A stretch of DNA of 64,000 nt, from contig JBFWWZ010000001.1 of the NCBI GenBank assembly GCA_050245915.1, positions 62,001 to 126,000 of the forward strand. The letters are read 5' to 3'. A model generated the notes under the pieces. That model saw only the letters and a program-made list of their open reading frames with translations, did no database searches and was not told where the DNA came from. The number at the start of each line of letters is the position of its first letter. The stretch's first letter is position 1. This stretch comes from JBDSKH01 sp050245915. Its GTDB lineage: Bacteria; Actinomycetota; Actinomycetes; Actinomycetales; Microbacteriaceae. The position numbers were made by a program, and so were the translations under genes. This document shows, one piece after another, positions 24,638 through 33,718 of this stretch.

Positions 24638-26455
24638 CTAGTTGACGTGCTCGCGGTCGAGGGTGTCTTCGTCGACCTCGTCGTCGCGCGCCTCGGGGGC
24701 CGCGACGACGGGCTCTTCGGGGGCGGCGGACGGGAAACCGTGATCGGCGGCGACCCGTTCCGCCTGCGCGAGCACGCCCCGCAGGTTCTCGATGTAGCCC
24801 GCCACCGACTCGCGCTCTTCGCGGATCTTGTGCAGACGGTCTTCCGCGTCGCCGAGGAGGGTGGCGGCACGCTGCTCCGCGTCGGCGATGAGCGCCTTGG
24901 CGCGGCTCTCGGCGTTGCCGAGGATCTCTTTGGCGGTCGACTTGGCCTCGGAGACCAGCTGTTTCGCCTCTGCCTTCGCGCTCGATCCGATCTCGTCGGC
25001 TTCGGCGCGCTTGTCGGCGGCGCGCTTCGTCGCCTCCTCCAGCTGCGCGTGCGCCTCGTCGAGGAACTTCTGCGTGGTGGCTGCTGCTTCGGCGTGCTTC
25101 GCGGCGTACTCCTTCTCGGCCTCGTCGCGCCGGGCGGCGAGCTCGAGCTCGAGATCCGTCTTCGCCTGCTGGGCCGTGGTGGCGAGGCGTGCGGCGAGCT
25201 CGGAGGTGTCGCGTTCGATGCGGGCGCGGGTGGCCTCCACCTCTTCGGCGATCTGCGCCTTCTTGCGGGCGACCTCGCGGTCGATGTCTTTGCGCTTCTT
25301 GTCGATGTCGGAGGCGAGGGTGGCGCGCGCCTGCGCGATCTCATTGTCGACGTCGGACCGGCGGTGCGCGAGTTCCGCCTCGAGGGTCTCGCGGGCGCCG
25401 GTCTGCTCGGCCTCCCACGATTCGCGGGCTCCGGTGAGCTCGGCGGCGAGGGATTCGCGGGCTCCGGTGATCTCGGCCTCGAGCGCGGCGCGGCGGCTGC
25501 TCAGCTCCGCCTCGAGTTCGGCGCGGGCGCGGGAGGTCTCGGACTCCAGCTCGGCGCGGGCCTGGGCGGTGGCCGCCTGCAGTTCGGCGTTGGCCTGCGC
25601 GGTGGCGGCTTCGAGCTCGGCGCGGGCGCGCTCGGTGTCGGCGTCGAGGGCGGCGTTCGCCGCCGCGGTGTCGTTGGCGAGGGCGATGCGGGCGTCGTTG
25701 GTCTCGCGGGCCAGGTCGGTGCGACCCTGCTCGAGGTCGTGCGCGAGTACGGCCCGCAGGCGGGTCGCCTCGGCGTCGAACTCGGCGCGCTGCGCGGCGG
25801 TGTCCCGGGTGAGAGCGGCTGCCTCTTCGCGGGCGGCGGCGAGTTCCTGCTGGGCGGAGGCGCGCGCCTCGGCGACCTCGCGCTCGGCCTCGGCGCGGAC
25901 GGCTCCGGCGTCGCGCTGCGCGGCGGAGCGGGTCTCGGCGGCTTCGGCCTGGATGGCGGCACGGATGGCGGCGGCTTCGCGGGTGGCGTCGGCCACGAGG
26001 GTCTCGGCCTCTTCGCGGGCGCGGGCGAGGGTGCTGGAAGCCTGCTCGTTCGCGTCGCCCAGGATGGCATCCACCTGCGCCTGAGCGTCGGACACGAGTC
26101 GGGCGGCGTGCTCGTCGACCTCGGCGCGCTGCTGCGCCAGCTCGGACTGGACGCTCGCGCGCAGCTTCTCGGCGTCGATGTCGGCCTGGCTGATGAGGCG
26201 GAGCGACTGCTCTTCGGCGACGCGGAGGGTGTTCTCGAGTTTCGTGCCGAGGCCGGAGTAGGTGGGGCTGCCGACCTCGTCGAGCTCGGCCTGCAGGTCT
26301 TCGGCGACCGCCTGCAGCCGCTTCATCTCTTTCTGCTGCTCGGCCTTCTCGGCGTTGGCCTTGGCGAGGTCGCTGCGCAGGCCGGTGACGACCTGGTCGA
26401 CTTCGTCTTTCTTGTAGCCACGCAGTTCTGTGCTGAATGCGTCTTCTGCCGCCAC
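24638..26455 (-). CDS. long coiled-coil DivIVA/Scy-like cytoskeletal protein
   Basis: 605 residues, GTG start with a strong GAAGGAG. Residues about 7-23 (FSTELRGYKKDEVDQVV) are a DivIVA-type GYxxxxVD module. Residues about 30-560 are one continuous coiled coil, Ala/Glu/Arg-rich with short repeating units (ARAELEAATAQ, ARESLAAELTG), and the tail is acidic. The plan resembles Scy/FilP-type filament proteins that organise polar growth in Streptomyces; in a rod-shaped actinobacterium it may act with DivIVA/Wag31. No ATPase motif is present, so it is not an SMC protein. Confidence 0.85.
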   Translation of the reverse strand: MAAEDAFSTELRGYKKDEVDQVVTGLRSDLAKANAEKAEQQKEMKRLQAVAEDLQAELDEVGSPTYSGLGTKLENTLRVAEEQSLRLISQADIDAEKLRASVQSELAQQRAEVDEHAARLVSDAQAQVDAILGDANEQASSTLARAREEAETLVADATREAAAIRAAIQAEAAETRSAAQRDAGAVRAEAEREVAEARASAQQELAAAREEAAALTRDTAAQRAEFDAEATRLRAVLAHDLEQGRTDLARETNDARIALANDTAAANAALDADTERARAELEAATAQANAELQAATAQARAELESETSRARAELEAELSSRRAALEAEITGARESLAAELTGARESWEAEQTGARETLEAELAHRRSDVDNEIAQARATLASDIDKKRKDIDREVARKKAQIAEEVEATRARIERDTSELAARLATTAQQAKTDLELELAARRDEAEKEYAAKHAEAAATTQKFLDEAHAQLEEATKRAADKRAEADEIGSSAKAEAKQLVSEAKSTAKEILGNAESRAKALIADAEQRAATLLGDAEDRLHKIREERESVAGYIENLRGVLAQAERVAADHGFPSAAPEEPVVAAPEARDDEVDEDTLDREHVN

Positions 26456-26618
26456 CGGTTCGCTCCTTCAGAACAGAAAGGGTTGGGGAACCTTGCGAGT
26501 CTAACCGCGCTTTCTGCGGCACGTCTCGGTCGATCGGCCCAGCGGCCTCTCATGGGCCTCCCAGGCTTGCGGGAGGTGGTCCGGTAGCCTGGGGTGTCTT
26601 TTCCAGAGGAGTTCTTCC
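26456..26618. promoter_or_regulatory. divergent region of the coiled-coil and lipobox-membrane genes
   Basis: 163 bp. Minus strand: Shine-Dalgarno GAAGGAG for the coiled-coil gene. Plus strand: TAGCCT (26585-26590) as -10, then AGAGGAG (26605-26611) 7 nt before GTG 26619. No other gene. Confidence 0.6.
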
Positions 26619-28463
26619 GTGCGGTTCGTGATTGCGATCGTGCTGTTCGTCGTGGCGTTCGTCGCCATCGGGTTCGGCATCGCTCAGCGCACCATCCTCG
26701 CCGGGCCCGCGTCGTTCAGCACAGCGATCTCGACGGGCGACGCACCCATCACGGTGGTCGACGGGGATGTGCTCAACGCTCTGCAGGGCACCCAGACCGT
26801 CTCGATCGACGGCGACGGCGACATCTTCCTGGCCTACGGCCGCACCAGCGATGTGATCGCCTGGGTCGGCGACCTCGCCTACAACCACGTGACCTTCGAC
26901 CGCGATTCGCTGCAGCTGGTGACCCGCACCGTCTCGGGAGAGGGCGCCTCCGGCGAGGGCGAGACGGCTCCGCCGACGGCGCCCGCCGTGGATCCGTCGG
27001 CCACCCCCGATCCGTCGGCGACTCCGGGTGCGGAGCCCGGCGAGGTCATCCCGTTCAGCGGCGAGGTGCCCGATCCGCGCGACTCCGACCTCTGGATGCA
27101 GGAGTTCGACGGCACCGACGAGCTGGTCCGCAAGATCAACGCCCCGCAGGGCATCTCGCTGATCATCATGTCGAACGGGGTCGACCCCGCGCCCAGCGAT
27201 CTGGAGTTCGCCTGGCCGCTCGACAACTCGGCGCCCCTGTCGGGTCCGCTGATCATCGGCGGCATCCTGTCGCTGCTGGCCGGACTGGCGGCGTTCCTGT
27301 GGGCGCTCGTGCACGCGCGGCGCCGGCGCGGCCCGCGGCGCAAGCAGCCCCGCCTGCCGAAGGCCCCCCAGCCGAAGCGCCTGAAGCGTGCGAAAGACCG
27401 TCGCGCCATCACCGCGGGCCGCGCGAGCATGTCGGCCGCTGTGGTCGTGGCGGCGTCGCTCGCGCTCTCCGGCTGCACGGTCGGCGGGGGCGTGCTGGGC
27501 TCGGGCCTCGCGTCGCCGTCGCCCACAGCGACCGACATCGGCGAGGTCGTCGACCTGAAGCCGGTCGCCGTCACCAAGCAGCAGCTGGGCCGCATCATCG
27601 ACCGGCTCGCCGACACCGTCGATGCGGCGGATGCCGCCAAGAGCGCCGACATCGCCGCCACCCGTCTCGACGGACCGGCGCTCGCGATGCGCACCGCGAA
27701 CTACACGATCACGACCGCCGACCCGTCGCTCGCGGCGATCGCCCCGTTCCCCGACGGTGATGTCGAGGTGGTGCTGCCGCAGCAGAACGATTCGTGGCCG
27801 CGCTCGGTGTTCACCGTCGTCCAGCCCTCCGACACCAACGCCGCGCCGGTGGCGATGATGCTGGTGCAGGATTCGGCGCGCGACAACTACAAGGTGCACT
27901 ACCTGATCACGCTCGAGCCCGGCCTGGTGGTGCCGCCGGTGGCTCCCGCAGAGATCGGCTCCGTTCAGCTGAACAGCGACAACGGCCTCGGTCTGCTGCG
28001 TCCCGATCAGCTCGCCGACTCGTACGGCGCCGTTCTGATCCAGGGCGAGGCGGCCCCCGACTTCGACAAGTTCGACGCCGAGAGAGACACCCTGCGCGTC
28101 GACATCGGCTTCGACGCGAAGCAGAAGCGCAAGGCGGACCTTCCGGCCACCGCCCAGATCGAGTTCACGAACGGCGCGGGAGACGAGCCGTCGATCTCGT
28201 TCCCCACCAACGACGCCGGGCAGATCGTCGCGGTGCTGCTCGACGACTCCGAGACGGTGACCCCGCTCGAGGCCGGTGCGGCGATCAACACCCCGGCCGC
28301 GGTGAAGGCGCTCTCCGGGCTGGCACGTACGGCGAAGGGCATCACGGCCACCTACGCCGTGCAACTGCTGTTCTACGTCCCGCCCGTGTCCGATACGACC
28401 GCGAAGATCCAGCTGCTCGGCTTCAGCCAGGGCCTGGTCGACGCGACGGAGGTCAGCTCGTAG
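26619..28463 (+). CDS. membrane protein with embedded lipobox and large extracellular domain
   Basis: 614 residues in one frame. Membrane segment 1 at residues 1-22; an extracellular part to about 205 with a Pro/Thr linker; membrane segment 2 about 209-232; a very basic cytoplasmic stretch (about 234-262); then a third hydrophobic run ending LALSGC with Cys286, which looks exactly like a lipoprotein signal (preceded by Met271 and positive charges). The remaining about 325 residues form a soluble domain. Either a polytopic protein, or two genes fused in frame (membrane protein plus lipoprotein). I do not recognise the domain. The TPR gene overlaps by 1 nt. Confidence 0.82.
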   Translation: MRFVIAIVLFVVAFVAIGFGIAQRTILAGPASFSTAISTGDAPITVVDGDVLNALQGTQTVSIDGDGDIFLAYGRTSDVIAWVGDLAYNHVTFDRDSLQLVTRTVSGEGASGEGETAPPTAPAVDPSATPDPSATPGAEPGEVIPFSGEVPDPRDSDLWMQEFDGTDELVRKINAPQGISLIIMSNGVDPAPSDLEFAWPLDNSAPLSGPLIIGGILSLLAGLAAFLWALVHARRRRGPRRKQPRLPKAPQPKRLKRAKDRRAITAGRASMSAAVVVAASLALSGCTVGGGVLGSGLASPSPTATDIGEVVDLKPVAVTKQQLGRIIDRLADTVDAADAAKSADIAATRLDGPALAMRTANYTITTADPSLAAIAPFPDGDVEVVLPQQNDSWPRSVFTVVQPSDTNAAPVAMMLVQDSARDNYKVHYLITLEPGLVVPPVAPAEIGSVQLNSDNGLGLLRPDQLADSYGAVLIQGEAAPDFDKFDAERDTLRVDIGFDAKQKRKADLPATAQIEFTNGAGDEPSISFPTNDAGQIVAVLLDDSETVTPLEAGAAINTPAAVKALSGLARTAKGITATYAVQLLFYVPPVSDTTAKIQLLGFSQGLVDATEVSS

Positions 28464-29407
28464 TGGCCCAGCCGACGCCTCCCGGCCCGAGCTTGCGCGG
28501 TGCCGTCGACCTGTCCGGCCTGGTGCGGCGCGCGAACACCCCGCAGCCGGTACCGGGTCAGGACACCGCCGCCGGCACCCCCGCGGCGCCCGGCCTGGTC
28601 TTCCCCGCCTCCGACGCCACGTTCGACTCGGTGCTGCAGCTCTCGAGCCGCGTCCCCGTCGTGGTGGAGTTCTACGCGCCGGGGCTCGAACCCGCGATGG
28701 GTCCTGTGGTCGAGAGCTACGCAGGGCGCCTGGTGCTCGCGACCGTCGACGCGCAGGCGAACCCGCAGCTGGCGCAGGCCTTCCAGGTGCGCGAGGTGCC
28801 TGCCGTCGCCGCGGTGATCGCGGGCCGTCCGGTGAACCTGTTCCTCGGCATCCCGAGCGAACCGGAACTGCGGCAGGTGCTCGACGAGCTGCTGGCGCTC
28901 GCCGCCCAGAACGGGGTGAGCGGCCGTATCGACCTACCGGGTGCCGACGACGACGGCGCCGGCGCAGAGCCCGCCGAGCCGGTCGACGAGCCTCTGCCGC
29001 CGCACCATCAGGAGGCGTACGACGCGATCGCCGCCGGCGATTTCGCCACCGCGATCGACGAGTACAAGAAGGCGATCACCGAGAACCCGCGCGACGCCCT
29101 CGCGGTCGCCGGGCTCGCGCAGGTGTCGCTGCTGCAGCGGCTCGCCGGGGTCACCGCGTCCGAGATCCGGGATGCCGCGGCCGCCGCGCCGGCGGATGTC
29201 ACCGCCCAGCTGGCGGTCGCCGACCTCGACGTCAGCGGCGGCCACCTGGAGGACGCGTTCGGGCGGCTGCTCGACCTGTTCCCGTCGCTCGACGCCGCGG
29301 GCAGAGACGCGGTGCGCGCGCGCCTGCTGGAGTTCTTCGAGATCGCCGGCGCCGAGGACCCGCGCGTCCTCGACGCGCGCCGGCGGCTGACGGCGCTCCT
29401 GTACTAG
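28463..29407 (+). CDS. thioredoxin-fold plus TPR protein (CnoX/YbbN-like)
   Basis: 314 residues from GTG at 28463. A thioredoxin-like domain (about residues 45-155: VPVVVEFYAPGLEPAMGPVV, VREVPAVAAVIAGRPV) in which the CxxC is replaced by GLEP, so it cannot do disulfide exchange. Then a TPR-like tail (HQEAYDAIAAGDFATAIDEY and following helices). This matches YbbN/CnoX co-chaperones that hold unfolded proteins for chaperonin or DnaK. The upstream stop overlaps its first base. Confidence 0.87.
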   Translation: MAQPTPPGPSLRGAVDLSGLVRRANTPQPVPGQDTAAGTPAAPGLVFPASDATFDSVLQLSSRVPVVVEFYAPGLEPAMGPVVESYAGRLVLATVDAQANPQLAQAFQVREVPAVAAVIAGRPVNLFLGIPSEPELRQVLDELLALAAQNGVSGRIDLPGADDDGAGAEPAEPVDEPLPPHHQEAYDAIAAGDFATAIDEYKKAITENPRDALAVAGLAQVSLLQRLAGVTASEIRDAAAAAPADVTAQLAVADLDVSGGHLEDAFGRLLDLFPSLDAAGRDAVRARLLEFFEIAGAEDPRVLDARRRLTALLY

Positions 29408-29513
29408 CCCGGCGTCCCACCGCATTCCGGGCGATGCCGGACGACTCGGGCGACCGTGGACGCCCGGCTCGTCCGAAGACGCCCGGATGCGGGGGTCACT
29501 AGCCCGGCGTCCC
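29403..29513. repeat. 16-bp direct repeats at the convergent TPR/glgB ends
   Basis: ACTAGCCCGGCGTCCC occurs at 29403-29418, where it holds the TPR-gene stop, and at 29498-29513, where it holds the glgB stop on the minus strand. The 79 bp between them hold no gene. The arrangement looks like a duplication that separated two stops once sharing a CTAG. Confidence 0.75.
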
Positions 29514-31733
29514 CTTCAGCCACAGCGCCGCGAGCGGCGGCAGCGTCAGCTCCGCCGACGCGGGGCGCCCCTGCCATTCGTCGTCGGTGGCGTGCACGGC
29601 GCCGAAGTTGCCGACGCCCGAGCCGCCGTACTCCTCCGCGTCGGAGTTGACGATCTCCGACCAGGTGCCGGCGAACGGCAGCCCGATCCGGTACGGACCG
29701 ACCGGGTTGCCGCCGAAGTTGACGAGGCAGGCGATCGCCTCGCCGCCCGCCGACCAGCGCAGGAACGCGATCACGTTGTTCTCGGCATCCGAGGTCAGCA
29801 TCTCGAAGCCGCGCTCGGTGTTGTCCTGCTCCCACAGCGCAGGCTGCTCGACGTAGACCCGGTTCAGCTGGCGCACCAGCCGCTGCAGGCCCTGGTGCGC
29901 CGGCTGGTCGAGGATCCACCAGTCGAGTCCGCGCTGCTCGCTCCACTCCGACGGCTGGCCGAACTCGGAGCCCATGAACAGCAGCTGCTTCCCGGGGTGC
30001 GCCCACATGTACGACAGGAACACCCGCACGTTCGCGAGCTTCTGCCACTGGTCGCCCGGCATCTTCGACAGCAGCGAGCCTTTGCCGTGCACGACCTCGT
30101 CGTGCGAGATCGGCAGCAGGAAGTTCTCGCTGAACGCGTACACGAACGAGAAGGTGATGTCGTTGTGGTGATGCGACCGCCACATCGGGTTCTCGTGCAT
30201 GTACTGCAGGGCGTCGTGCATCCAGCCCATGTTCCACTTCATCCCGAAGCCGAGGCCGCCGGCGTCCGAGGGGCGGGTGACGCCCGGGAACGAGGTCGAC
30301 TCCTCCGCGATCATCAGGATGCCGGGGTTGCGCTTGTAGGCGGTCGCGTTCGCCTCCTGCAGGAACGCGATCGCCTCCAAGTTCTCACGCCCGCCGAACC
30401 GGTTCGGAAGCCACTCGCCGTCTTTGCGCGAGTAGTCGAGGTAGATCATGCTGGCCACCGCATCGACGCGGAGACCGTCGATGTGGAACTCCTCCAGCCA
30501 GAACAGCGCATTGGCGACCAGGAAGTTGCGCACCTGCGAGTCGCCGTAGTTGAAGATCAGGGTGCCCCAGTCCTGGTGCTCCCCGAGCCGCGGGTCGGAG
30601 TGCTCGTACAGCGGTGCTCCGTCGAAGCGCGCCAGCGCCCACTCGTCTTTGGGGAAGTGCCCGGGCACCCAGTCCATGATCACGCCGATGCCCGCCTGAT
30701 GCAGCCGGTCGATGAGGTACTTCAGGTCGTCGGGGTGGCCGAACCGGGATGTCGGGGCGTAGTACCCGGTGACCTGGTAGCCCCAGCTGGGTCCGTACGG
30801 GTGCTCCGCGAGGGGGAGGAACTCGACGTGCGTGAAGCCGAGCTCGTGCACGTAGTCGATGAGCTGATCGGCGAGCTCCCGGTACGACAGTCCCGGACGC
30901 CAAGACCCGACGTGGAGCTCGTACACGCTGGCGGGCGCGTTGTGGGGGTCGCGCTGCGCGCGACGCTCCATCCATCCGGCATCGCCCCACTCGTAGAGCG
31001 TCTCCCCGACGACGGACGCCGTCTCCGGCGGCACCTGCGTGTACCTCGCCATCGGGTCGGCGCGCTTCACCCATTCGCCGGAGGCGGTGAGCAGCTCGAA
31101 CTTGTAGGTGGTGCCGGGGTGCAGGCCGGGGATGAAGATCTCCCAGACGCCGTTGTCATCGAGGCGGCGCATCGCGTGGCCGGTGCCGTCCCAGCCGTTG
31201 AAGTCGCCGATCACTCGCACCGCCTGCGCGTGCGGCGCCCAGACCGAGAAGCTGGTTCCGGCGACGTCTTCGTGGGGGCGGTAGTGGGCGCCGAGCACAT
31301 GCCACAGCTGCTCGTGCCTGCCTTCGCCCCAGAGGTAGAGGTCGACCTCGCCGACGCTCGGCACGAACCGGTACGGATCCCCGGAGGTGTAGGGGGGAGC
31401 CGCGTCGTAGGTCGCCTCGAGCTCGTACGCCTGACCGGGGCCCGGCGCGATGCCCTGCCAGAGCCCGCGGTCCACGTGCTCCAGCTCGATCCGGGTGCCG
31501 TCGGCGCGCACCGCGGTCACGGTCTTCGCCAGCGGGCGGACCGCCCGGATCACCCATTCGGTGCCCGAGCCTTCCGATTCGGTGGTTGAGCCCGTCGTGA
31601 CCGGATGCTGCCCGAGTGCGTCGTGCGGACGCGGATGCCGGCCTTCGACCAGGGCGGCGATGTGGTCGGGGTGGAGGGCTTCGGTGGTCGAGCCTGTCGA
31701 GACCTTCTTCGGCTTCCGTTTCTGCTCGGCCAT
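29499..31733 (-). CDS. glgB: 1,4-alpha-glucan branching enzyme
   Basis: Introduces alpha-1,6 branches into glycogen. From the ATG at 31733 (744 aa): an N-terminal extension of about 55 residues, two CBM48-like beta domains (SFSVWAPHAQAVRVIGDFNG), and a GH13 barrel with the nucleophile Asp in GLRVDAVASM, acid/base Glu in LMIAEEST, and ISHDEVVHGKGS. Residues about 10-18 and 44-52 (STGSTTE and TTGSTTE) are encoded by two inserted palindromic repeats, so this extension is repeat-derived. The frame remains open upstream, but the TGATG overlap with glgE defines the start. Confidence 0.94.
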   Translation of the reverse strand: MAEQKRKPKKVSTGSTTEALHPDHIAALVEGRHPRPHDALGQHPVTTGSTTESEGSGTEWVIRAVRPLAKTVTAVRADGTRIELEHVDRGLWQGIAPGPGQAYELEATYDAAPPYTSGDPYRFVPSVGEVDLYLWGEGRHEQLWHVLGAHYRPHEDVAGTSFSVWAPHAQAVRVIGDFNGWDGTGHAMRRLDDNGVWEIFIPGLHPGTTYKFELLTASGEWVKRADPMARYTQVPPETASVVGETLYEWGDAGWMERRAQRDPHNAPASVYELHVGSWRPGLSYRELADQLIDYVHELGFTHVEFLPLAEHPYGPSWGYQVTGYYAPTSRFGHPDDLKYLIDRLHQAGIGVIMDWVPGHFPKDEWALARFDGAPLYEHSDPRLGEHQDWGTLIFNYGDSQVRNFLVANALFWLEEFHIDGLRVDAVASMIYLDYSRKDGEWLPNRFGGRENLEAIAFLQEANATAYKRNPGILMIAEESTSFPGVTRPSDAGGLGFGMKWNMGWMHDALQYMHENPMWRSHHHNDITFSFVYAFSENFLLPISHDEVVHGKGSLLSKMPGDQWQKLANVRVFLSYMWAHPGKQLLFMGSEFGQPSEWSEQRGLDWWILDQPAHQGLQRLVRQLNRVYVEQPALWEQDNTERGFEMLTSDAENNVIAFLRWSAGGEAIACLVNFGGNPVGPYRIGLPFAGTWSEIVNSDAEEYGGSGVGNFGAVHATDDEWQGRPASAELTLPPLAALWLKGTPG
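31581..31602. repeat. VVEPVET-type repeat inside glgB (diverged copy)
   Basis: Core GGTTGAGCCCGTCGTGACC (22 bp in all), in frame on the minus strand as VTTGSTTE. Confidence 0.75.
31683..31704. repeat. VVEPVET-type repeat inside glgB
   Basis: Consensus copy, read on the minus strand as VSTGSTTE near residue 14 of GlgB. Confidence 0.85.
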
Positions 31734-33718
31734 CAGGGCGCCTTCCGGTAGTCGACGGCGAGCACGTGCACGGGTTCGGTGAACGCGTCCAGCCGCACGT
31801 AGTTCGAGTCCGTCCAGATCCAGTTCTGCCCGGTGATGAGCTCCCGCACGCCGAAGCTGCTCCCGGGCTCGAGCCCGAGGGCGGTGAGGTCGAGGTGCAC
31901 GGTGGTCTCCCGCGTGGAGTGCGGGTCGACGTTGGCCACGACGATCAGCCCGTCGGGGCGCCCGCTCTCGGCGAACTCGCCAGGCAGGTACTTGGTGTAG
32001 ACCAGCACGGCCTCGTCGTCGCTCCAGTGCACGTGCAGGTTGCGCAGCTGCGCGAGGGCGGGGTGGGCGCGACGGATGCCGTTCAGCACGGTCAGGTACG
32101 GCGCGAGAGACGTGCCTGCGGCCTCCGCCTTCGCCCAGTCGCGATGCTTGTACTGGTACTTCTCGTTGTCGATGTTCTCTTCGCTGCCGGGCCGGGCGAC
32201 GTGCTCGAACAGCTCGTACCCCGCGTAGACGCCCCACAGCGGTGACGCGGTCGCCGCCAGCGCCGCACGGATCTTGTACGCCGCCTGCCCGCCGAACTGC
32301 AGGTACTCGGTGAGGATGTCGGGGGTGTTCACGAACAGGTTCGGGTGCAGGTAGTCGGCGGATTCGCCGGCGATCCCGGTGAAGAACTCCTCCAGCTCCG
32401 CCTTCGTGTTCCGCCAGGTGAAGTACGAGTAGGACTGCTGGAACCCGGCGCCCGCCAGCGAGTGCAGCATCGCGGGCCGGGTGAACGCCTCCGCCAGGAA
32501 CACCACCTCGGGGTGGCGGCCGTTGACCTCGGCCAGCAGCCACTCCCAGAAGTCGAGGGGCTTCGTGTGCGGGTTGTCGACGCGGAAGATCTTCACTCCG
32601 CGCTCGATCCAGAGTTCGACGATGCGCAGCACCTCGGCGCGGATGCCCTCCGGGTCGTTGTCGAAGTTCAGCGGGTAGATGTCCTGGTACTTCTTCGGCG
32701 GGTTCTCCGCGTACGCGATGGAGCCGTCGGGTCGCTGCGTGAACCAGTCGGGGTGCTCGGTCACCCACGGGTGGTCGGGGGCGCACTGCAGTGCGAGGTC
32801 GAGGGCGACCTCCAGCCCGGCGGCCTGCGCCTGCTTCAGGAAGTACGAGAAGTCGGCCGGGGTTCCGAGGTCGGGGTGGATGGCGTCGTGGCCGCCCTCC
32901 GCCGAGCCGATCGCCCACGGGCTGCCGGGGTCGAGCGGCCCCGCGGTCACCGAGTTGTTGGGGCCTTTGCGGAACTCCCGCCCGATCGGGTGGATCGGCG
33001 GCAGATACAGCACGTCGAAACCCATCGCCGCGACCGCGGGCAGCCGCTTCGCCGCGGTGCGGAAGGTGCCCGAGGTCCAGGTGCCGTCTTTCGCCTGCTT
33101 CGCGCCTTCGGATCGCGGGAAGAACTCGTACCAGGCGCCGACCGCTGCCTCGCGGCGCTCGACGCGCAGGGGATGGGTGTCGCTGGTGGTCTCCAGCGAG
33201 ATGATCGGGGCGTCGGCGATGGCGGATGCCAGGCGCGCGTCGTGCGCGACCTTGAGGCGCGCGGCGGGGGTCAGCTTCGTGTCGAGCAGTGCGGTGGATG
33301 CCTGGGTGAACAGGGGGGAGGGCGACCGCCCCAGCAGCGCGGCGCCCATCGCGAAGACGAGTTCGACATCCTGTGCCGCCTCGATCTTGATGTCGGCGGT
33401 GTGCAGCCACGACGCCCAGTCATCGGATGCGGCGCGCACCCGGAAGCTCCAGTCGCCGGTGGCGGTGATCAGCACGTCGGCGCGCCAGCGGTCGGTCCCG
33501 GCCGCGACGAGGCGCATGGGATGCCGTGTCTCGGCGCCCGACGGGTCGGCGAGCAGCACCTCGGCGAACAGCTCGCCGTGACCTTCACGGAACACCGTCG
33601 CCTCGAACGGGACCACCTCTCCCGCATACGATTTCGCGGGCCACCGCCCTTCGGGCTGGCGCGGCGAGACGTTGCGGATGGGGATCCGCCCGATGCGGGC
33701 GACGTGCGGGGTGGACAC
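31733..33718 (-). CDS. glgE: alpha-1,4-glucan:maltose-1-phosphate maltosyltransferase
   Basis: GlgE extends alpha-glucan using maltose-1-phosphate in the actinobacterial GlgE pathway. 661 residues: N-terminal beta domains (to about 190), a GH13 barrel with YLPPIHPIGREFRKGPNNS, the nucleophile in FRVDNPHTKP and acid/base in FLAEAFTRP, and a C-terminal beta domain. It is followed by glgB with a 1-nt overlap, the usual GlgE-GlgB pairing. GTG at 33718; TAGCGT on the minus strand starts at 33731, 13 nt upstream. Other pathway genes (treS, pep2/mak, glgC, glgM) are not in this window. Confidence 0.95.
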   Translation of the reverse strand: MSTPHVARIGRIPIRNVSPRQPEGRWPAKSYAGEVVPFEATVFREGHGELFAEVLLADPSGAETRHPMRLVAAGTDRWRADVLITATGDWSFRVRAASDDWASWLHTADIKIEAAQDVELVFAMGAALLGRSPSPLFTQASTALLDTKLTPAARLKVAHDARLASAIADAPIISLETTSDTHPLRVERREAAVGAWYEFFPRSEGAKQAKDGTWTSGTFRTAAKRLPAVAAMGFDVLYLPPIHPIGREFRKGPNNSVTAGPLDPGSPWAIGSAEGGHDAIHPDLGTPADFSYFLKQAQAAGLEVALDLALQCAPDHPWVTEHPDWFTQRPDGSIAYAENPPKKYQDIYPLNFDNDPEGIRAEVLRIVELWIERGVKIFRVDNPHTKPLDFWEWLLAEVNGRHPEVVFLAEAFTRPAMLHSLAGAGFQQSYSYFTWRNTKAELEEFFTGIAGESADYLHPNLFVNTPDILTEYLQFGGQAAYKIRAALAATASPLWGVYAGYELFEHVARPGSEENIDNEKYQYKHRDWAKAEAAGTSLAPYLTVLNGIRRAHPALAQLRNLHVHWSDDEAVLVYTKYLPGEFAESGRPDGLIVVANVDPHSTRETTVHLDLTALGLEPGSSFGVRELITGQNWIWTDSNYVRLDAFTEPVHVLAVDYRKAP

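Noticed and set aside
24647..26587. 646-residue open frame on the plus strand opposite the coiled-coil gene
   Set aside because: A Gly/Leu-rich shadow of a long high-GC gene; it has no domain, no ribosome site, and the minus-strand product has clear DivIVA and coiled-coil features.
29487..31589. 700-residue open frame antisense to glgB
   Set aside because: Mirror frame of a well-supported GH13 gene; low-complexity His/Val/Glu composition with no motif.
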